Shown here: positions 1 to 9,528 of the stretch, piece after piece
Numbering within the stretch: position 1 is the first letter of the stretch
Layout: each line of letters opens with the position of its first letter
DNA from: Phaeocystidibacter luteus
GTDB lineage: Bacteria > Bacteroidota > Bacteroidia > Flavobacteriales > Schleiferiaceae
DNA length: 64,000 bases
NCBI RefSeq assembly: GCF_008933115.1
Contig: NZ_WBVO01000003.1
Location: 124,001 to 188,000 of the forward strand
Direction of reading: 5' to 3'
The notes under the pieces: model-generated
What the model was told of the DNA's origin: nothing
What the model saw: the letters and a program-made list of their open reading frames with translations, nothing else
The model's database searches: none
Translations under genes and position numbers: made by a program

Positions 1-2
1 TT

Positions 3-2999
3 GCGGAAGACATCGCCTACCACTATGTTTCTCTCGACACAATCAATGCGGTAGACGCTAACGGTGTTGCTTCGCACGATGGTGATACGGTTCTTGCAAC
101 AGGTACTGTATTTACGGTTGACTACGACGGAAACACGGGTTATTCCTTCTTTATGCAGGATGCTACCGGTGGAATCAACATCTTCAACTTCAACGATGTT
201 TCTGGTTACCAGGTGAACCTCGGCGACTCTATCCGAGTATGGGGTAGAGTTGATCAGTTCAACGGTCTTACTGAAATCGTTCCTGATAGCATTCAGTTGA
301 TCGCTTCAGGCAAGAATGTCGGAGCGCCGTTGGTTGTAACGACTTTGGACGAATCTACAGAGAGCGAATTCATCCGTATGAACGGCATGACACTCGCAAC
401 ACCTTCACAATGGTCTACTTCTGGTGGGTCATTCAACGTGGACATCACTGACGGAACGAACACATTCACAATGCGTATCGACAGCGACGTGAACATTCAC
501 GGTACACCTGCTCCAACAGGTACGTTTGACGTGATTGGTGTTGGTAGTCAGTTCGACAGCAGCAACCCTTACACTTCAGGTTATCAGATTCTTCCTCGCT
601 TTACAGCGGATATTATTCCTGCTGGTGCGGTTCGCTCTATTGATCCAATTGTTACTGTTGATCCAGCAGACGCAAACGGATTGGCTCTGCGTGACGGCGA
701 TACCGTAGCTATTCGCGGTGTTGTATTTACAGACGACTTTGACGGAAATACTGGCTATAGCTTCTTTATTCAAGATGCTACAGGTGGCGTAAACGTTTGG
801 GACTTCGCTGATCAGCCAAACTACTTGACTCCAATGCGTGGAGACAGTTTGGAAATCATCGGTACTGTTACTCAGTTCAACGGTCTCATCGAAGTTCAAC
901 CAGATACTATCATTACACTCGGTACAGGAACGATTAATGGTCCAACTGTAGTTACCACACTTGGTGAAATGACAGAAGGTGAGTTTATCAGAATGAACAA
1001 TGTTTCATTGGTTAACCCATCGCAATGGCAGACTTCTGGTTCATTCAATGTGGACATCACAGACGGTACGAATACGTACACGATGCGTATTGATTCTGAT
1101 GCCAACTTCGGTACGTTCCCTGCTCCATCTGGTGCGTTCGACGTAATCGGTGCGGGAAGCCAGTTCGATAACAGCAATCCGTACACAAGCGGATACCAGA
1201 TTCTTCCGCGTGATACGAATGATATCATTCTAGTTGCGCCTACTACGCCAACTGTGAACTTCGTATCCTCTTTGGTGAGCGTTTCAGAAAGCGCGGGTAC
1301 GGTTGACGTTGATCTTTACATCAACCCAACCGTAGGTACTGCTGAAACGGTTGATCTTCAAGTTACACTCGGACCTGGCGTTACAATTCCAGGCGATGGT
1401 AGCATCACTCCTATGCCAAATATCACTACGGGTATCTTCACATTGAACGTACCAGCTAACGGTGATACAGTGAGCTTCCAAGTGAGCATCGTGGATGACA
1501 TCATCACAGAAAGCAACGAGTACATCGATATCACGATCAACTCCGTTTCTTCTGGATTGACAGCTGGTATTATCGACAGCATGCGTTTCGAGGTAATCGA
1601 CAACGACATCTTCATTCCAACTTACACAATCGATCAGATTGACGGTAGAGATGCTGACTGTGCTATCGACTCACTCCTTTCTTATGTTAGATTGAATGCA
1701 GTAGTAGTTGGGGTTGACCTTCAGGGTGCAGCTTCTTCGAACAGTGCATTTACCATTTGGGACGGTGAAGGCTTCGGTGTATTTGCCGGAGGTTTGAACT
1801 TCACAGTGAACGAAGGTGATTCAATCACACTTGTGGGTGAGCTTGATGAGTTCAACGGCCTTGCCCAAATCTACCCAGATTCAATTCGTGTATTGAAGAG
1901 CGGGTCTACATTGCCAACTCCGGTAGTTATCACTTCTTTGGATGAGACTACAGAATCTGAATTGGTTCGATTTAACAACGCCGAATTGGTTGACCCATCA
2001 CAGTGGAGCTTGACAGGTTCATTCAACGCAGATATTACTAACGGAACTGATACCATCACTATGCGTATCGACTCTGACGTGAATATCTCGGGTACACCTG
2101 CGCCAATTGGCAAGTTCGACGTAATCGGTATTGGTGGTCAGTTTGATAACAGCACACCACGTTGTGACGGTTACCAGTTGTTGCCACGCTACTTGATGGA
2201 TATCATCCTTCCTGAGCCGCCAACGTATGACCTTCACATTTCTGAAGTGATGGCGAACTCAAATGATCCGAATGGTTTGAACTTCGATTGGTTCGAGATT
2301 ACGAACTACTCGACTACCGAAACGTACAACCTTGAGAACTTCTCGTTCGACGACAACAGCGAAATCGACGGATTGAATGTACTTCCAAACGTGAGCATTG
2401 CTCCAGGTGAAGCTATCATCGTGTTCGAAGGAACTGCTGCTGACGAGGCTGCTTGGATTCAGAACTGGAACATCGTGAACGGTGCACCACAGATCGTAGC
2501 GGTTGACGAACTACTCAATGGTTCATTCCCAGGATTGAGCTCTACAAGCGACGCGGTAGTGTTGTACGACAGCTCTTCTAATGTGATTGAGATCTGTAAG
2601 GTAGATTACAACAGTACCCTTCCAGGTCAGTCGCTAGAATTCGACACTGCATGTGCCTTTGTAGGATTTGCAGTTGATGGAACAAACGGAGCGCACACTG
2701 CTGATGGTGGTGATGTTGGTTCTCCGGGTAACGTTGCTCCAGGTATTGGTCTCGCTGAGGCACAATTGAGCAGCATTCGTATCTATCCTAACCCTGCTGT
2801 TCAGAACATCTTTGTTGACATGCCATTCGAAGGCGTGAAGGCAATTACGTTGATGGACATTCGCGGTGCGGTTGTAGAGGTTCTTCAAACAGAAGAAACA
2901 CTCCTCAACATGGACTTGGCGAAGTTCGATGCAGGTGTTTACATGCTACAGATTGAATCAGGAGATGCGCAACGCACAGTTCGCGTGATTCTTCAGTAA
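3..2999 (+). CDS. Large modular secreted protein, T9SS sorting domain (5' truncated)
   Basis: The reading frame is open from the window edge, so the N-terminus and signal peptide lie upstream. What is visible is modular. Two near-identical units of about 190 residues come first, each with a DGDTV...YSFF.QDATGG motif, a QFNGL.E.. strand, an EFIRMN segment and a FDVIG.GSQFD..NPY.SGYQ block. A Calx-beta-like segment (around nt 1245-1610) follows, then a third, more divergent unit, a lamin-tail-like domain (starting LHISEVMAN, around nt 2233-2600) and a C-terminal T9SS type A sorting domain beginning RIYPNPA. The QDATGG/GDSI/NGL.EI pattern resembles OB-fold domains (DUF5689/YhcR type) of Bacteroidota cell-surface proteins and nucleases. 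It is presumably exported to the cell surface or medium. No catalytic motif is visible in this part, but one could lie upstream. Domain identities are inferred from sequence pattern only. Confidence 0.85.
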   Translation, partial: AEDIAYHYVSLDTINAVDANGVASHDGDTVLATGTVFTVDYDGNTGYSFFMQDATGGINIFNFNDVSGYQVNLGDSIRVWGRVDQFNGLTEIVPDSIQLIASGKNVGAPLVVTTLDESTESEFIRMNGMTLATPSQWSTSGGSFNVDITDGTNTFTMRIDSDVNIHGTPAPTGTFDVIGVGSQFDSSNPYTSGYQILPRFTADIIPAGAVRSIDPIVTVDPADANGLALRDGDTVAIRGVVFTDDFDGNTGYSFFIQDATGGVNVWDFADQPNYLTPMRGDSLEIIGTVTQFNGLIEVQPDTIITLGTGTINGPTVVTTLGEMTEGEFIRMNNVSLVNPSQWQTSGSFNVDITDGTNTYTMRIDSDANFGTFPAPSGAFDVIGAGSQFDNSNPYTSGYQILPRDTNDIILVAPTTPTVNFVSSLVSVSESAGTVDVDLYINPTVGTAETVDLQVTLGPGVTIPGDGSITPMPNITTGIFTLNVPANGDTVSFQVSIVDDIITESNEYIDITINSVSSGLTAGIIDSMRFEVIDNDIFIPTYTIDQIDGRDADCAIDSLLSYVRLNAVVVGVDLQGAASSNSAFTIWDGEGFGVFAGGLNFTVNEGDSITLVGELDEFNGLAQIYPDSIRVLKSGSTLPTPVVITSLDETTESELVRFNNAELVDPSQWSLTGSFNADITNGTDTITMRIDSDVNISGTPAPIGKFDVIGIGGQFDNSTPRCDGYQLLPRYLMDIILPEPPTYDLHISEVMANSNDPNGLNFDWFEITNYSTTETYNLENFSFDDNSEIDGLNVLPNVSIAPGEAIIVFEGTAADEAAWIQNWNIVNGAPQIVAVDELLNGSFPGLSSTSDAVVLYDSSSNVIEICKVDYNSTLPGQSLEFDTACAFVGFAVDGTNGAHTADGGDVGSPGNVAPGIGLAEAQLSSIRIYPNPAVQNIFVDMPFEGVKAITLMDIRGAVVEVLQTEETLLNMDLAKFDAGVYMLQIESGDAQRTVRVILQ

Positions 3000-3021
3000 T
3001 CTGCAGACAAACATTTAGGGA

Positions 3022-3055
3022 AGCCGCTCCGGGAAACTGGGGCGGCTTTTTTTTT
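3022..3055 (+). terminator. Rho-independent terminator
   Basis: A 9-bp stem AGCCGCTCC / GGGGCGGCT (one G-T wobble) with an 8-nt loop is followed by an eight-T run. It lies 22 nt after the stop codon of the T9SS surface protein. Confidence 0.85.
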
Positions 3056-3310
3056 GAGTTTTGGACTGATGTACCGACCGAAGGGAGGTATCCCGAGAGG
3101 CGCAGCCGATTCGGGAGAGGGTTGGACTGCTAGAGGGTTAGATGGCCAGAGGGTTAGACTGGCAGACTGATGACCTTATTGGAGGGGGCGCCCAGTGAAG
3201 CGGTGCCGAAGTGGGAGACTATGATACTGCTGGTTGAACCACGACAGTAAAGAATGGGGGCTGATTGCCCCGCCCCGTCCTCAAGCTACGAATCCAGAAG
3301 CCGCTAGTCG

Positions 3311-3330
3311 GATTGTAAACGTTTACAATC
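3311..3330. promoter_or_regulatory. 20-bp perfect palindrome, LacI/cre-type operator look-alike
   Basis: The sequence is GATTGTAAAC followed by its exact reverse complement. The inner 14 bp, TGTAAACGTTTACA, has the central CG and half-site form typical of LacI-family operators and cre sites. It recurs at 3739-3758 and, with only the 14-bp core intact, at 13884-13897. Whether a regulator binds it is unknown; there is no gene immediately downstream on either strand. Confidence 0.5.
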
Positions 3331-3738
3331 GGATAGTTATTCACTTCGAGGAGTTGTCCTCTTTTTGTCCATGATTCGGATGAAGTTGTCCACCAGAAGT
3401 CCACGTGAGATCAGTTAGAATGTCACTAAAAGAATTGAACTTCGCCACATGGGGTGGGGTTGGGGCCCCCACAGGAGGAGGGTTAGAGGGTTAGATGGCC
3501 AGAGGGTTAGACTAGCAGACTGATGACCTTACTGGAAGGGGTGTCCCGTGAGGCGCACGCTATGCGGAGACTGTTAGAGGGTTAGACTGGCAGACTGATG
3601 ACCTTATTGGAGGGGGCGCCCAGTGAAGCGGTGCCGAAGTGGGAGACTATGATACTGCTGGTTGAACCACGACAGTAAAGAATGGGGGCTGATTGCCCCA
3701 CCCCGTCCTCAAGCTACGAATCTAGAAGCCGTTAGTCG

Positions 3739-3758
3739 GATTGTAAACGTTTACAATC
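3739..3758. promoter_or_regulatory. Second copy of the 20-bp palindrome
   Basis: Identical to the palindrome at 3311-3330, in the second unit of the 428-bp tandem duplication. The shared surroundings mean its identity is not independent evidence of constraint; the diverged copy at 13884-13897 is the better comparison. Confidence 0.5.
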
Positions 3759-4184
3759 GGATAGTTATTCACTTCGAGGAGTTGTCCTCTTTTTGTCCAT
3801 GATTCGGATGAAGTTGTCCACCAGAAGTCCACGTGAGATCAGTTAGAATGTCACTAAAAGAATTGAACTTCGCCACATGGGGTGGGGTTGGGGCCCCCAC
3901 AGGAGGAGGGTTAGAGGGTTCGATGGCCAGAGGGTTAGACTGGCAGACTGATGACCTTACTGGAAGGGGTGTCCCGTGAGGCGCACGCTATGCGGAGACT
4001 GTTAGACTGTTAGAGGGTCAGACACTTTGATTGATGGGCTGATGTACCGACCGAAGGGAGGTATCCCGAGAGGCGCAGCCGATTCGGGAGAGGGTTAGAT
4101 TGTCGAGGCAAACACCAACCGTTAGCTTGAAGTCTTTCAAGGGCTATTCTAAAGTCCGTTTATATATTATTCTGTGGACTTTGT

Positions 4185-4192
4185 TAGTTTTG
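4185..4192 (+). promoter_or_regulatory. Bacteroidota -7 box (TAGTTTTG)
   Basis: It matches TAnnTTTG, the -7 element of the Bacteroidota primary sigma factor, 17 nt upstream of the ATG at 4209. A TTTA at 4159-4162 could serve as a weak -33 element. Confidence 0.5.
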
Positions 4193-4208
4193 TCCAAACT
4201 CTCATCGC

Positions 4209-4757
4209 ATGAAAAAGCTTCTCTCTATTGTGCTGTTCGCACTATTGTCCACTCCAGGATATTCCCAAACGTTGTCTGGAAAGAACTTTGTCGCATCGAC
4301 GTATGCTGGCGTAGCACCTAAATGGACTTGGAGTAATTTGGGTTTCTCCGGGGGGATTGGCTTTCAATATCAGCACAGCGCATTGCCTGGAGTTTCAGTG
4401 GCCATGCAAGTTGGGACGTATACTCGAACCATCACTTTAATAAGTTTTGTTGATCCAAATTATGGGTTTTGCCGAACTGGTTGCGAGGAAACCATCGACT
4501 TCAACGTGTACAGTTTCTACCCGCGAATCGATCTGCATCCTATTTCTTGGTTCAGCCGAGAATTTCCGCTAGACGTTTACTTCGGAGCCGGCTATGGATA
4601 TTTTTTTCACGACTATGACTCGGTAGACCTCAGTTCGTGGGACTACGCCATGCAAGGTGGCATCCGCTATTGGATAAACGATAGCTGGGGAGTGTATCTT
4701 GAATCAGGTATTCGCGACCAATCACAAGTGGTGATCGGCGGAAGCTTCGCCTTCTAG
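4209..4757 (+). CDS. Exported outer-membrane beta-barrel-like protein
   Basis: A 182-aa protein with a clear signal peptide (MKKLLSIVLFALLSTPGYSQ, cleavage after about residue 19). The mature part alternates aromatic and glycine-rich strands (GGIGFQYQ, YFGAGYGYFF, GGIRYWINDSWGVYLESG) and ends in a strand finishing with phenylalanine, as is usual for small outer-membrane beta-barrels. Two cysteines (FCRTGCEE) could form a disulfide. No specific family was recognised. It is a single gene with its own -7 box, converging on leuS. Outer-membrane location is inferred; function is unknown. Confidence 0.75.
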   Translation: MKKLLSIVLFALLSTPGYSQTLSGKNFVASTYAGVAPKWTWSNLGFSGGIGFQYQHSALPGVSVAMQVGTYTRTITLISFVDPNYGFCRTGCEETIDFNVYSFYPRIDLHPISWFSREFPLDVYFGAGYGYFFHDYDSVDLSSWDYAMQGGIRYWINDSWGVYLESGIRDQSQVVIGGSFAF

Positions 4758-4783
4758 AGTGAAACCGATTCAGTCCAACAAGC

Positions 4784-4810
4784 CCCCAGCCCATAGCTTT
4801 AAGGCTGAGG
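4784..4810. terminator. Weak bidirectional hairpin between convergent genes
   Basis: CCCCAGCC pairs with GGCTGAGG (one wobble pair) across an 11-nt loop, between the ends of the beta-barrel gene and leuS. No clear T-run follows on either strand, so termination activity is uncertain. Confidence 0.35.
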
Positions 4811-4822
4811 CCTGTCACCTCC

Positions 4823-7747
4823 TTATCCTACAACGATATTCACAATCCTGCCAGGTACCACAATCACCTTGCGGATGGTCTTTCCTTCCGTCCACTTGGC
4901 GCTGCGCTCATCGGCCAATACAGCCTCTTCAATCCCTTTTCTATCGAGATCAGCAGCCACGGCGATATTGAAACGAGTCTTCCCATTGAATTGCACCGGA
5001 TACTCGATGCTGCTCTCAACTAAGAATTCTTCGTTGTGCTCCGGATAGCTCTGCTGCGTTACACTTGGCTCGTGACCTAATTTTACCCAAAGCTCCTCTG
5101 CTGTGTGTGGGGCAAATGGCGAAAGTAAGATGGTCAACGGTTCTAGGATCTCGCGCTTACCACATTTGGCATCAGTGAGCTCGTTTACACAAATCATAAA
5201 GGCACTTACGGAAGTGTTGAAGGAGAAGTTCTCAATGTCCTCATTCACCTTTTTGATGGTCTTGTGCAACGTCTTGAGTTCATCTGCTGATGGCTTATCA
5301 TCATTCAGGTTCTCAAAGAGTCGGGTCAATTTGCGAAGGAAGTTGGAAACTCCAGTGATTCCTTTCGTGTCCCATGGCTTCGATTGTTCAATCGGACCAA
5401 GGAACATTTCGTACATGCGGAAGACGTCGGCACCATATTGGTCGACCATGTCATCTGGGTTAACCACATTACCCCAGCGTTTTGACATTTTTTCCACTAT
5501 TCGTTGAGCATAGAACTCCGATCCTTTGCTGATGAAGTAGTTTCTCTTACCAGTGTTATTGAGCTCCTCGCGTTCGAGTTTTTCGGTATCTACGATATCA
5601 GTAATGTCATCAAAGAATGAATTAAAAATGCGAACATCTTGCGGTTTTGAAATGACCTTGAATTCTTCTCGTGTTTGTCCACCTTGGAGTTGTTCCGATA
5701 TCTCTTCCGCAAAAATCTTATTGATCCTTTCAAGTATCCAATCTTCTTTGTTGATCAAGGCCTTTTGTGCATCTCGATCAATGAAAATATCGAAATCAGA
5801 AGGGTTCAGTAGAGTAGCATCATCGGAAGAAGAGTCAGTCCATAGAACTGCATTCTTAATTACTCTGTACATGTATCCACTCACCCCTTGAATCATCCCT
5901 TGGTTTACCAATTTTTGAAACGGCTCCTGAGTGTTTACAAATCCTCTATCTGCCAAGAATTTGTGCCAGAAGCGAGAGTAAAGTAGGTGACCCGTAGCGT
6001 GTTCCGAACCTCCCATGTAGAGGTCCACATTCTGCCAGTAGTTTACCTTGTCTGATGATGCAAACTCCTCCTTGTTTCCGGCATCCATGTAACGCAAGAA
6101 ATACCAACTACTTCCAGCCCAACCAGGCATGGTGGTGGTCTCAAGAGGATGTCCATCAGCCGTGTGCCAATTCGTCGCTCGGGCCAACGGCGGTTCGCCA
6201 TCTTCCGTTGGCAAGTATTTATCCACCTCGGGTAAGGTCAATGGCAATTGATCTTCAGAAAGTGTCTTTGGAATTCCGTTTTCGTAATATACCGGAATCG
6301 GCTCGCCCCAATAGCGTTGGCGACCAAAGATGGCGTCGCGCAAGCGATAGTTGGTCTGTCCAGTTCCAATGCCCTTCGCTTCAATTTCAGAAATGGCTTT
6401 CGCAATAGCATCCTTCACCTCAAGTCCATTGAGGAAATCGCTGTTCATCACCTTGCCCTCTTTCGCATCAACGGCTTCTTCTTCAATGTTTCCGCCTTCT
6501 ACAACTTGGACGATGGGTAGGTCGAAGTGCTTTGCGAAAGCGTGGTCTCTACTATCGTGACCTGGCACCGCCATCACAGCACCCGTACCGTAGTTTGCAA
6601 GCACGTAATCGCCAATCCAAATGGGAACTTTCGCTCCGCTGAATGGATGTATTACGTAAGCGCCTGTGAATGCACCCGAAACGGTTTTCGTATCCGTCAT
6701 ACGGTCGCGCTCACTTTTACGAGCTGCGGCTTCTACATAGGCGTCTATTTCCGAACGCTGTTCATCCGTAGTAATCACATCAACCAAGTCGTGCTCTGGA
6801 GCCAACACCATGAAGGTTACCCCAAAGATGGTATCAGGACGAGTAGTAAACACCTCCACGTTCGCATCGTGGCCATCCACTGCGAATTGAACACTCGCGC
6901 CTTTTGATTTTCCAATCCAGTTACGCTGTGTTTCTTTGAGGGCTTCCGACCATTCTATATCGTTCAAGCCTTGAAGCAAACGTTCCGCATATGCAGAAAT
7001 ACGCATGCTCCATTGCATCATTTTCTTTTGAATAACAGGGAATCCGCCTCGTTCGGAAACGCCGTCTTTGACCTCGTCGTTTGCGAGCACTGTTCCCAAT
7101 TCTGGGCACCAATTAACCATGCTCTCTGAGCGATAGGCCAGTCGGTAATTGAGTAGAATCTCGCTCCGCTCGGATTCATTCTTAGCTTGCCATTCGCTTG
7201 CCGAAAAGCTCAGCTCTTCGTCGCAATGAGCATGTAGATTCGCTGTCCCCAAAGCCTCGAAGTGGGCTTCTAATTCTTGAATCGGACGAGCCTTGTCCAT
7301 CTCGGTATCGTACCAAGAATGAAAGAGCTGAATGAAAATCCACTGCGTCCATTTATAGAACTTGGGGTCACTCGTGCGTACCTCGCGGTTCCAATCAAAG
7401 CTAAATCCGATTCGGTCGAGCTGCTGGCGATAACGCGTAATGTTCGCCTCTGTGGTAATTGCAGGATGCTGACCCGTTTGGATGGCATACTGCTCAGCGG
7501 GAAGACCAAATGAGTCGTATCCCATAGGATGGAGAACGTTGAATCCTTTGTGACGCTTGTAGCGCGCGTAAATATCGCTGGCAATGTAGCCTAGAGGGTG
7601 ACCAACGTGCAATCCTGCTCCGGAAGGATAGGGGAACATGTCGAGCACATAAAACTTAGGTTTACTCGAATGATCTTCTGCTGCGTACGTATTGTTGGCT
7701 GCCCAGTACTGCTGCCACTTTTGGTCTATCTCGCGATGGTTCTCCAT
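4823..7747 (-). CDS. leuS: Leucyl-tRNA synthetase
   Basis: A class Ia synthetase that charges tRNA-Leu in the cytoplasm. The HIGH signature appears as HVGH at residues 47-50 after FPYPSGAGL. The CP1 editing domain carries the T-rich motif ending TTRPDTIFG, and the KMSKS loop reads KMSKR (nt 5477-5491, residue about 752). At 974 aa it is longer than usual for the family because the stretch between GMIQG and the KMSKR loop holds roughly 50-60 extra, charged residues (DNA around 5500-5870). I chose the ATG at 7747; an in-frame TTG nine bases upstream only adds three residues. It is a single gene, and TATTTTCG at about 7768-7775 on the minus strand is a plausible -7 box. Confidence 0.97.
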   Translation of the reverse strand: MENHREIDQKWQQYWAANNTYAAEDHSSKPKFYVLDMFPYPSGAGLHVGHPLGYIASDIYARYKRHKGFNVLHPMGYDSFGLPAEQYAIQTGQHPAITTEANITRYRQQLDRIGFSFDWNREVRTSDPKFYKWTQWIFIQLFHSWYDTEMDKARPIQELEAHFEALGTANLHAHCDEELSFSASEWQAKNESERSEILLNYRLAYRSESMVNWCPELGTVLANDEVKDGVSERGGFPVIQKKMMQWSMRISAYAERLLQGLNDIEWSEALKETQRNWIGKSKGASVQFAVDGHDANVEVFTTRPDTIFGVTFMVLAPEHDLVDVITTDEQRSEIDAYVEAAARKSERDRMTDTKTVSGAFTGAYVIHPFSGAKVPIWIGDYVLANYGTGAVMAVPGHDSRDHAFAKHFDLPIVQVVEGGNIEEEAVDAKEGKVMNSDFLNGLEVKDAIAKAISEIEAKGIGTGQTNYRLRDAIFGRQRYWGEPIPVYYENGIPKTLSEDQLPLTLPEVDKYLPTEDGEPPLARATNWHTADGHPLETTTMPGWAGSSWYFLRYMDAGNKEEFASSDKVNYWQNVDLYMGGSEHATGHLLYSRFWHKFLADRGFVNTQEPFQKLVNQGMIQGVSGYMYRVIKNAVLWTDSSSDDATLLNPSDFDIFIDRDAQKALINKEDWILERINKIFAEEISEQLQGGQTREEFKVISKPQDVRIFNSFFDDITDIVDTEKLEREELNNTGKRNYFISKGSEFYAQRIVEKMSKRWGNVVNPDDMVDQYGADVFRMYEMFLGPIEQSKPWDTKGITGVSNFLRKLTRLFENLNDDKPSADELKTLHKTIKKVNEDIENFSFNTSVSAFMICVNELTDAKCGKREILEPLTILLSPFAPHTAEELWVKLGHEPSVTQQSYPEHNEEFLVESSIEYPVQFNGKTRFNIAVAADLDRKGIEEAVLADERSAKWTEGKTIRKVIVVPGRIVNIVVG

Positions 7748-7807
7748 TGTTGTCAATTGTGACCGCGAAAATAGAGCTTTCCTAACGGATGCTCAAGCGT
7801 TTTGAGA

Positions 7808-8638
7808 CTATCGGAGGTCTCTGCTAATCATCAAGCGCGCATTCGCCAGTAAGGTGATTCCCAACCAGGCAAGGGCAGGGTATACGTTCGACCATTGGAC
7901 ATGTTCGTGCACATACCAAGTGATGTACTTTCCAAGGGGAGAAGGAATCAAACTCCATGAAGCATCAATCGGTAAGAACACGGCCAAATCTGCCCATCCC
8001 TGTTTTGCGTGCATGAATCCCAAAATGCCCCAAGCCACAGGCTCTATGAAGTACATGTAGAGCAGGAAAATCAGAATAGTGAGGCCAACTTTTCGCATCA
8101 AGTTTATCGCCAGCATGGCAATGTTTAGATGTAGGAAAATGTGCAGCCAATAGGCGAAGAGGAAATCAATGTGAGAAACGATTTCATTCCAAGAGAAACC
8201 GCCCGACATGGCCCCTCCGAGAACTAACCCGAGGATGAGGAGCAGTGTGAAACTCAAGAAGCTCAAAAAGGCAAGTAGAATAACTTTCGAGAAAAAGTAT
8301 TCGGTTCTACTCAGTCCATCAATCACGTTTTGGCGAATGGTTTTCTCCTCCCATTCTTGCCCTACATTCACAATGACAATGATGCACAGGAGCGGTGTGA
8401 TGAGCTTGTATATGTAGCTCAAGTTGTGCCAAATGTCAATAAAGTAGAATACCGGAAAGTCTTCTGGCTTCACCCCTAAATCGGTAGAGATAAAGTCAGA
8501 ACTATCGTTAATCCATGAGAGGAACTGGTCGATTCCGAATGGGACAACCAAGAAGGCGAATAGCCATAGTCCCATCATCCACTTGAAGTATCTCGAACGA
8601 GAAATCTTCAGCCATTCGATGTAGAATAATCTGATCAT
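7808..8638 (-). CDS. ABC-2 type transporter permease
   Basis: A 276-aa integral membrane protein with about six hydrophobic segments (first at residues 20-40, last near 255-270). It starts MIRLFYIEWLKISRSRYFKW, the charged cytoplasmic lead seen in ABC-2 permeases of Bacteroidota. Its ATG overlaps the stop of the ATPase gene by 4 bp, so the two form a translationally coupled exporter. The substrate is unknown. A gliding-motility GldF-type or bacteriocin-immunity-type exporter is possible, but nothing in the sequence decides. Confidence 0.85.
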   Translation of the reverse strand: MIRLFYIEWLKISRSRYFKWMMGLWLFAFLVVPFGIDQFLSWINDSSDFISTDLGVKPEDFPVFYFIDIWHNLSYIYKLITPLLCIIVIVNVGQEWEEKTIRQNVIDGLSRTEYFFSKVILLAFLSFLSFTLLLILGLVLGGAMSGGFSWNEIVSHIDFLFAYWLHIFLHLNIAMLAINLMRKVGLTILIFLLYMYFIEPVAWGILGFMHAKQGWADLAVFLPIDASWSLIPSPLGKYITWYVHEHVQWSNVYPALAWLGITLLANARLMISRDLR

Positions 8639-9528
8639 TGGTTGCTTTTCAAGAGTTCGAGGAATTTTTCTTCAAGGGTGTTGCGGCGCTCAGAGATTTG
8701 GCCCAAAACAATCTGTTTGTCGATGAATGCACGATTAATCGTTTGGCCATCAACATCGTCACCCACTTGAATGAGAAGTGAATCTTCTTGTTTCTCAACC
8801 TCTGTAATGAAGTTGATTTCACGGGCGGAAACTGCGAGTTTCTCGAGATCCGATGAAGATATCTCCCATCCGCCGTTTCCAGATAGGTCTTCTTTCACGT
8901 TCCCCTTGTGAATGCAGGTTCCTCGTTTCAGGACCGCGTAATCTTTACAAACACGTTGTACTTCATCGAGCAGGTGTGAAGCGAGCACGATAGATTTTCC
9001 GCTTTCTGCAATTTGTGTGATAAGATCTCGGATGTCGTGAATTCCTTCTGGGTCCAATCCATTCGTAGGCTCGTCAAGGATGAGAACTTCCGGATCTCCA
9101 ACGAGTGCAGATGCTATTGCCAAACGCTGTTTCATGCCAAGGGAGTAGGCTTTAAAAGGATCTTTGCCTCGCTTTCCTAGCCCAACAAAATCGAGAACTT
9201 CCTCGATTCTGTCTGCACCGCTCTGTTTTATCGATGCGGCAATTTTCAAGTTCTGTGCTCCTGACAAGTGGGGGTAAAACACGGGGTATTCAAGGATGGC
9301 ACCAACTCGTTTTCTCGCTTTCGATCCCGTTTGGCCATCAAACCAATGGAAGTCGCCTTCGGTAGGGCGAATGGCCCCGAGCACCATGCCAAGCGTTGTG
9401 GTTTTTCCACTGCCGTTAGGTCCCAATAGTCCGAATACCGTTCCCGCTGGAATGTCTAAATCAAGTTTGTTGACCGCTCGAATTCTACCGTAATCCTTCG
9501 TTAGTCCTGTGGTAGTAAGTACGCTCAT
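8635..9528 (-). CDS. ABC transporter ATP-binding protein
   Basis: A 297-aa nucleotide-binding subunit. It has Walker A GLLGPNGSGKTT (about residues 33-44), the ABC signature YSLGMKQRLAIA, Walker B VLILDEPTNGLDPEG and the H-loop segment IVLASHLLDE. The C-terminal extension of about 80 residues is typical of the ABC-2 (drug/Nod/CcmA-like) ATPases. It overlaps the permease gene downstream by 4 bp and the lipoprotein gene upstream by 4 bp, giving a three-gene operon read on the minus strand. Confidence 0.95.
   Translation of the reverse strand: MSVLTTTGLTKDYGRIRAVNKLDLDIPAGTVFGLLGPNGSGKTTTLGMVLGAIRPTEGDFHWFDGQTGSKARKRVGAILEYPVFYPHLSGAQNLKIAASIKQSGADRIEEVLDFVGLGKRGKDPFKAYSLGMKQRLAIASALVGDPEVLILDEPTNGLDPEGIHDIRDLITQIAESGKSIVLASHLLDEVQRVCKDYAVLKRGTCIHKGNVKEDLSGNGGWEISSSDLEKLAVSAREINFITEVEKQEDSLLIQVGDDVDGQTINRAFIDKQIVLGQISERRNTLEEKFLELLKSNQ

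Larger units (their letters stand above)
3056..4100. repeat. Intergenic repeat cluster 1 with 428-bp tandem duplication
   Basis: This gene-free spacer of about 1.1 kb is built from repeats. A 26-nt hairpin core (TCCCGA...GGC GCA GCC...TCGGGA) occurs at 3091-3116 and 4064-4089, each preceded by a GTACCGACCGAAGGGAGG segment. Between them a block of about 428 bp is tandemly duplicated (about 3151-3578 and 3579-4006) with only a few substitutions. Each block contains a perfect 20-bp palindrome (3311-3330 and 3739-3758), several GTCC/GTCCAC motifs and AGAGGGTT octamers. A diverged inverted copy of the block lies at about 13739-13980. No transposase gene is present. A small minus-strand reading frame (3219-3404) lies in the block but has an in-frame TAG in the second copy. 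Confidence 0.85.

Noticed and set aside
3219-3404. 61-aa minus-strand reading frame in the 428-bp repeat
   Set aside because: The second copy has an in-frame TAG and the inverted copy a TGA, with no promoter or signal; kept only as a possible relic in the findings.
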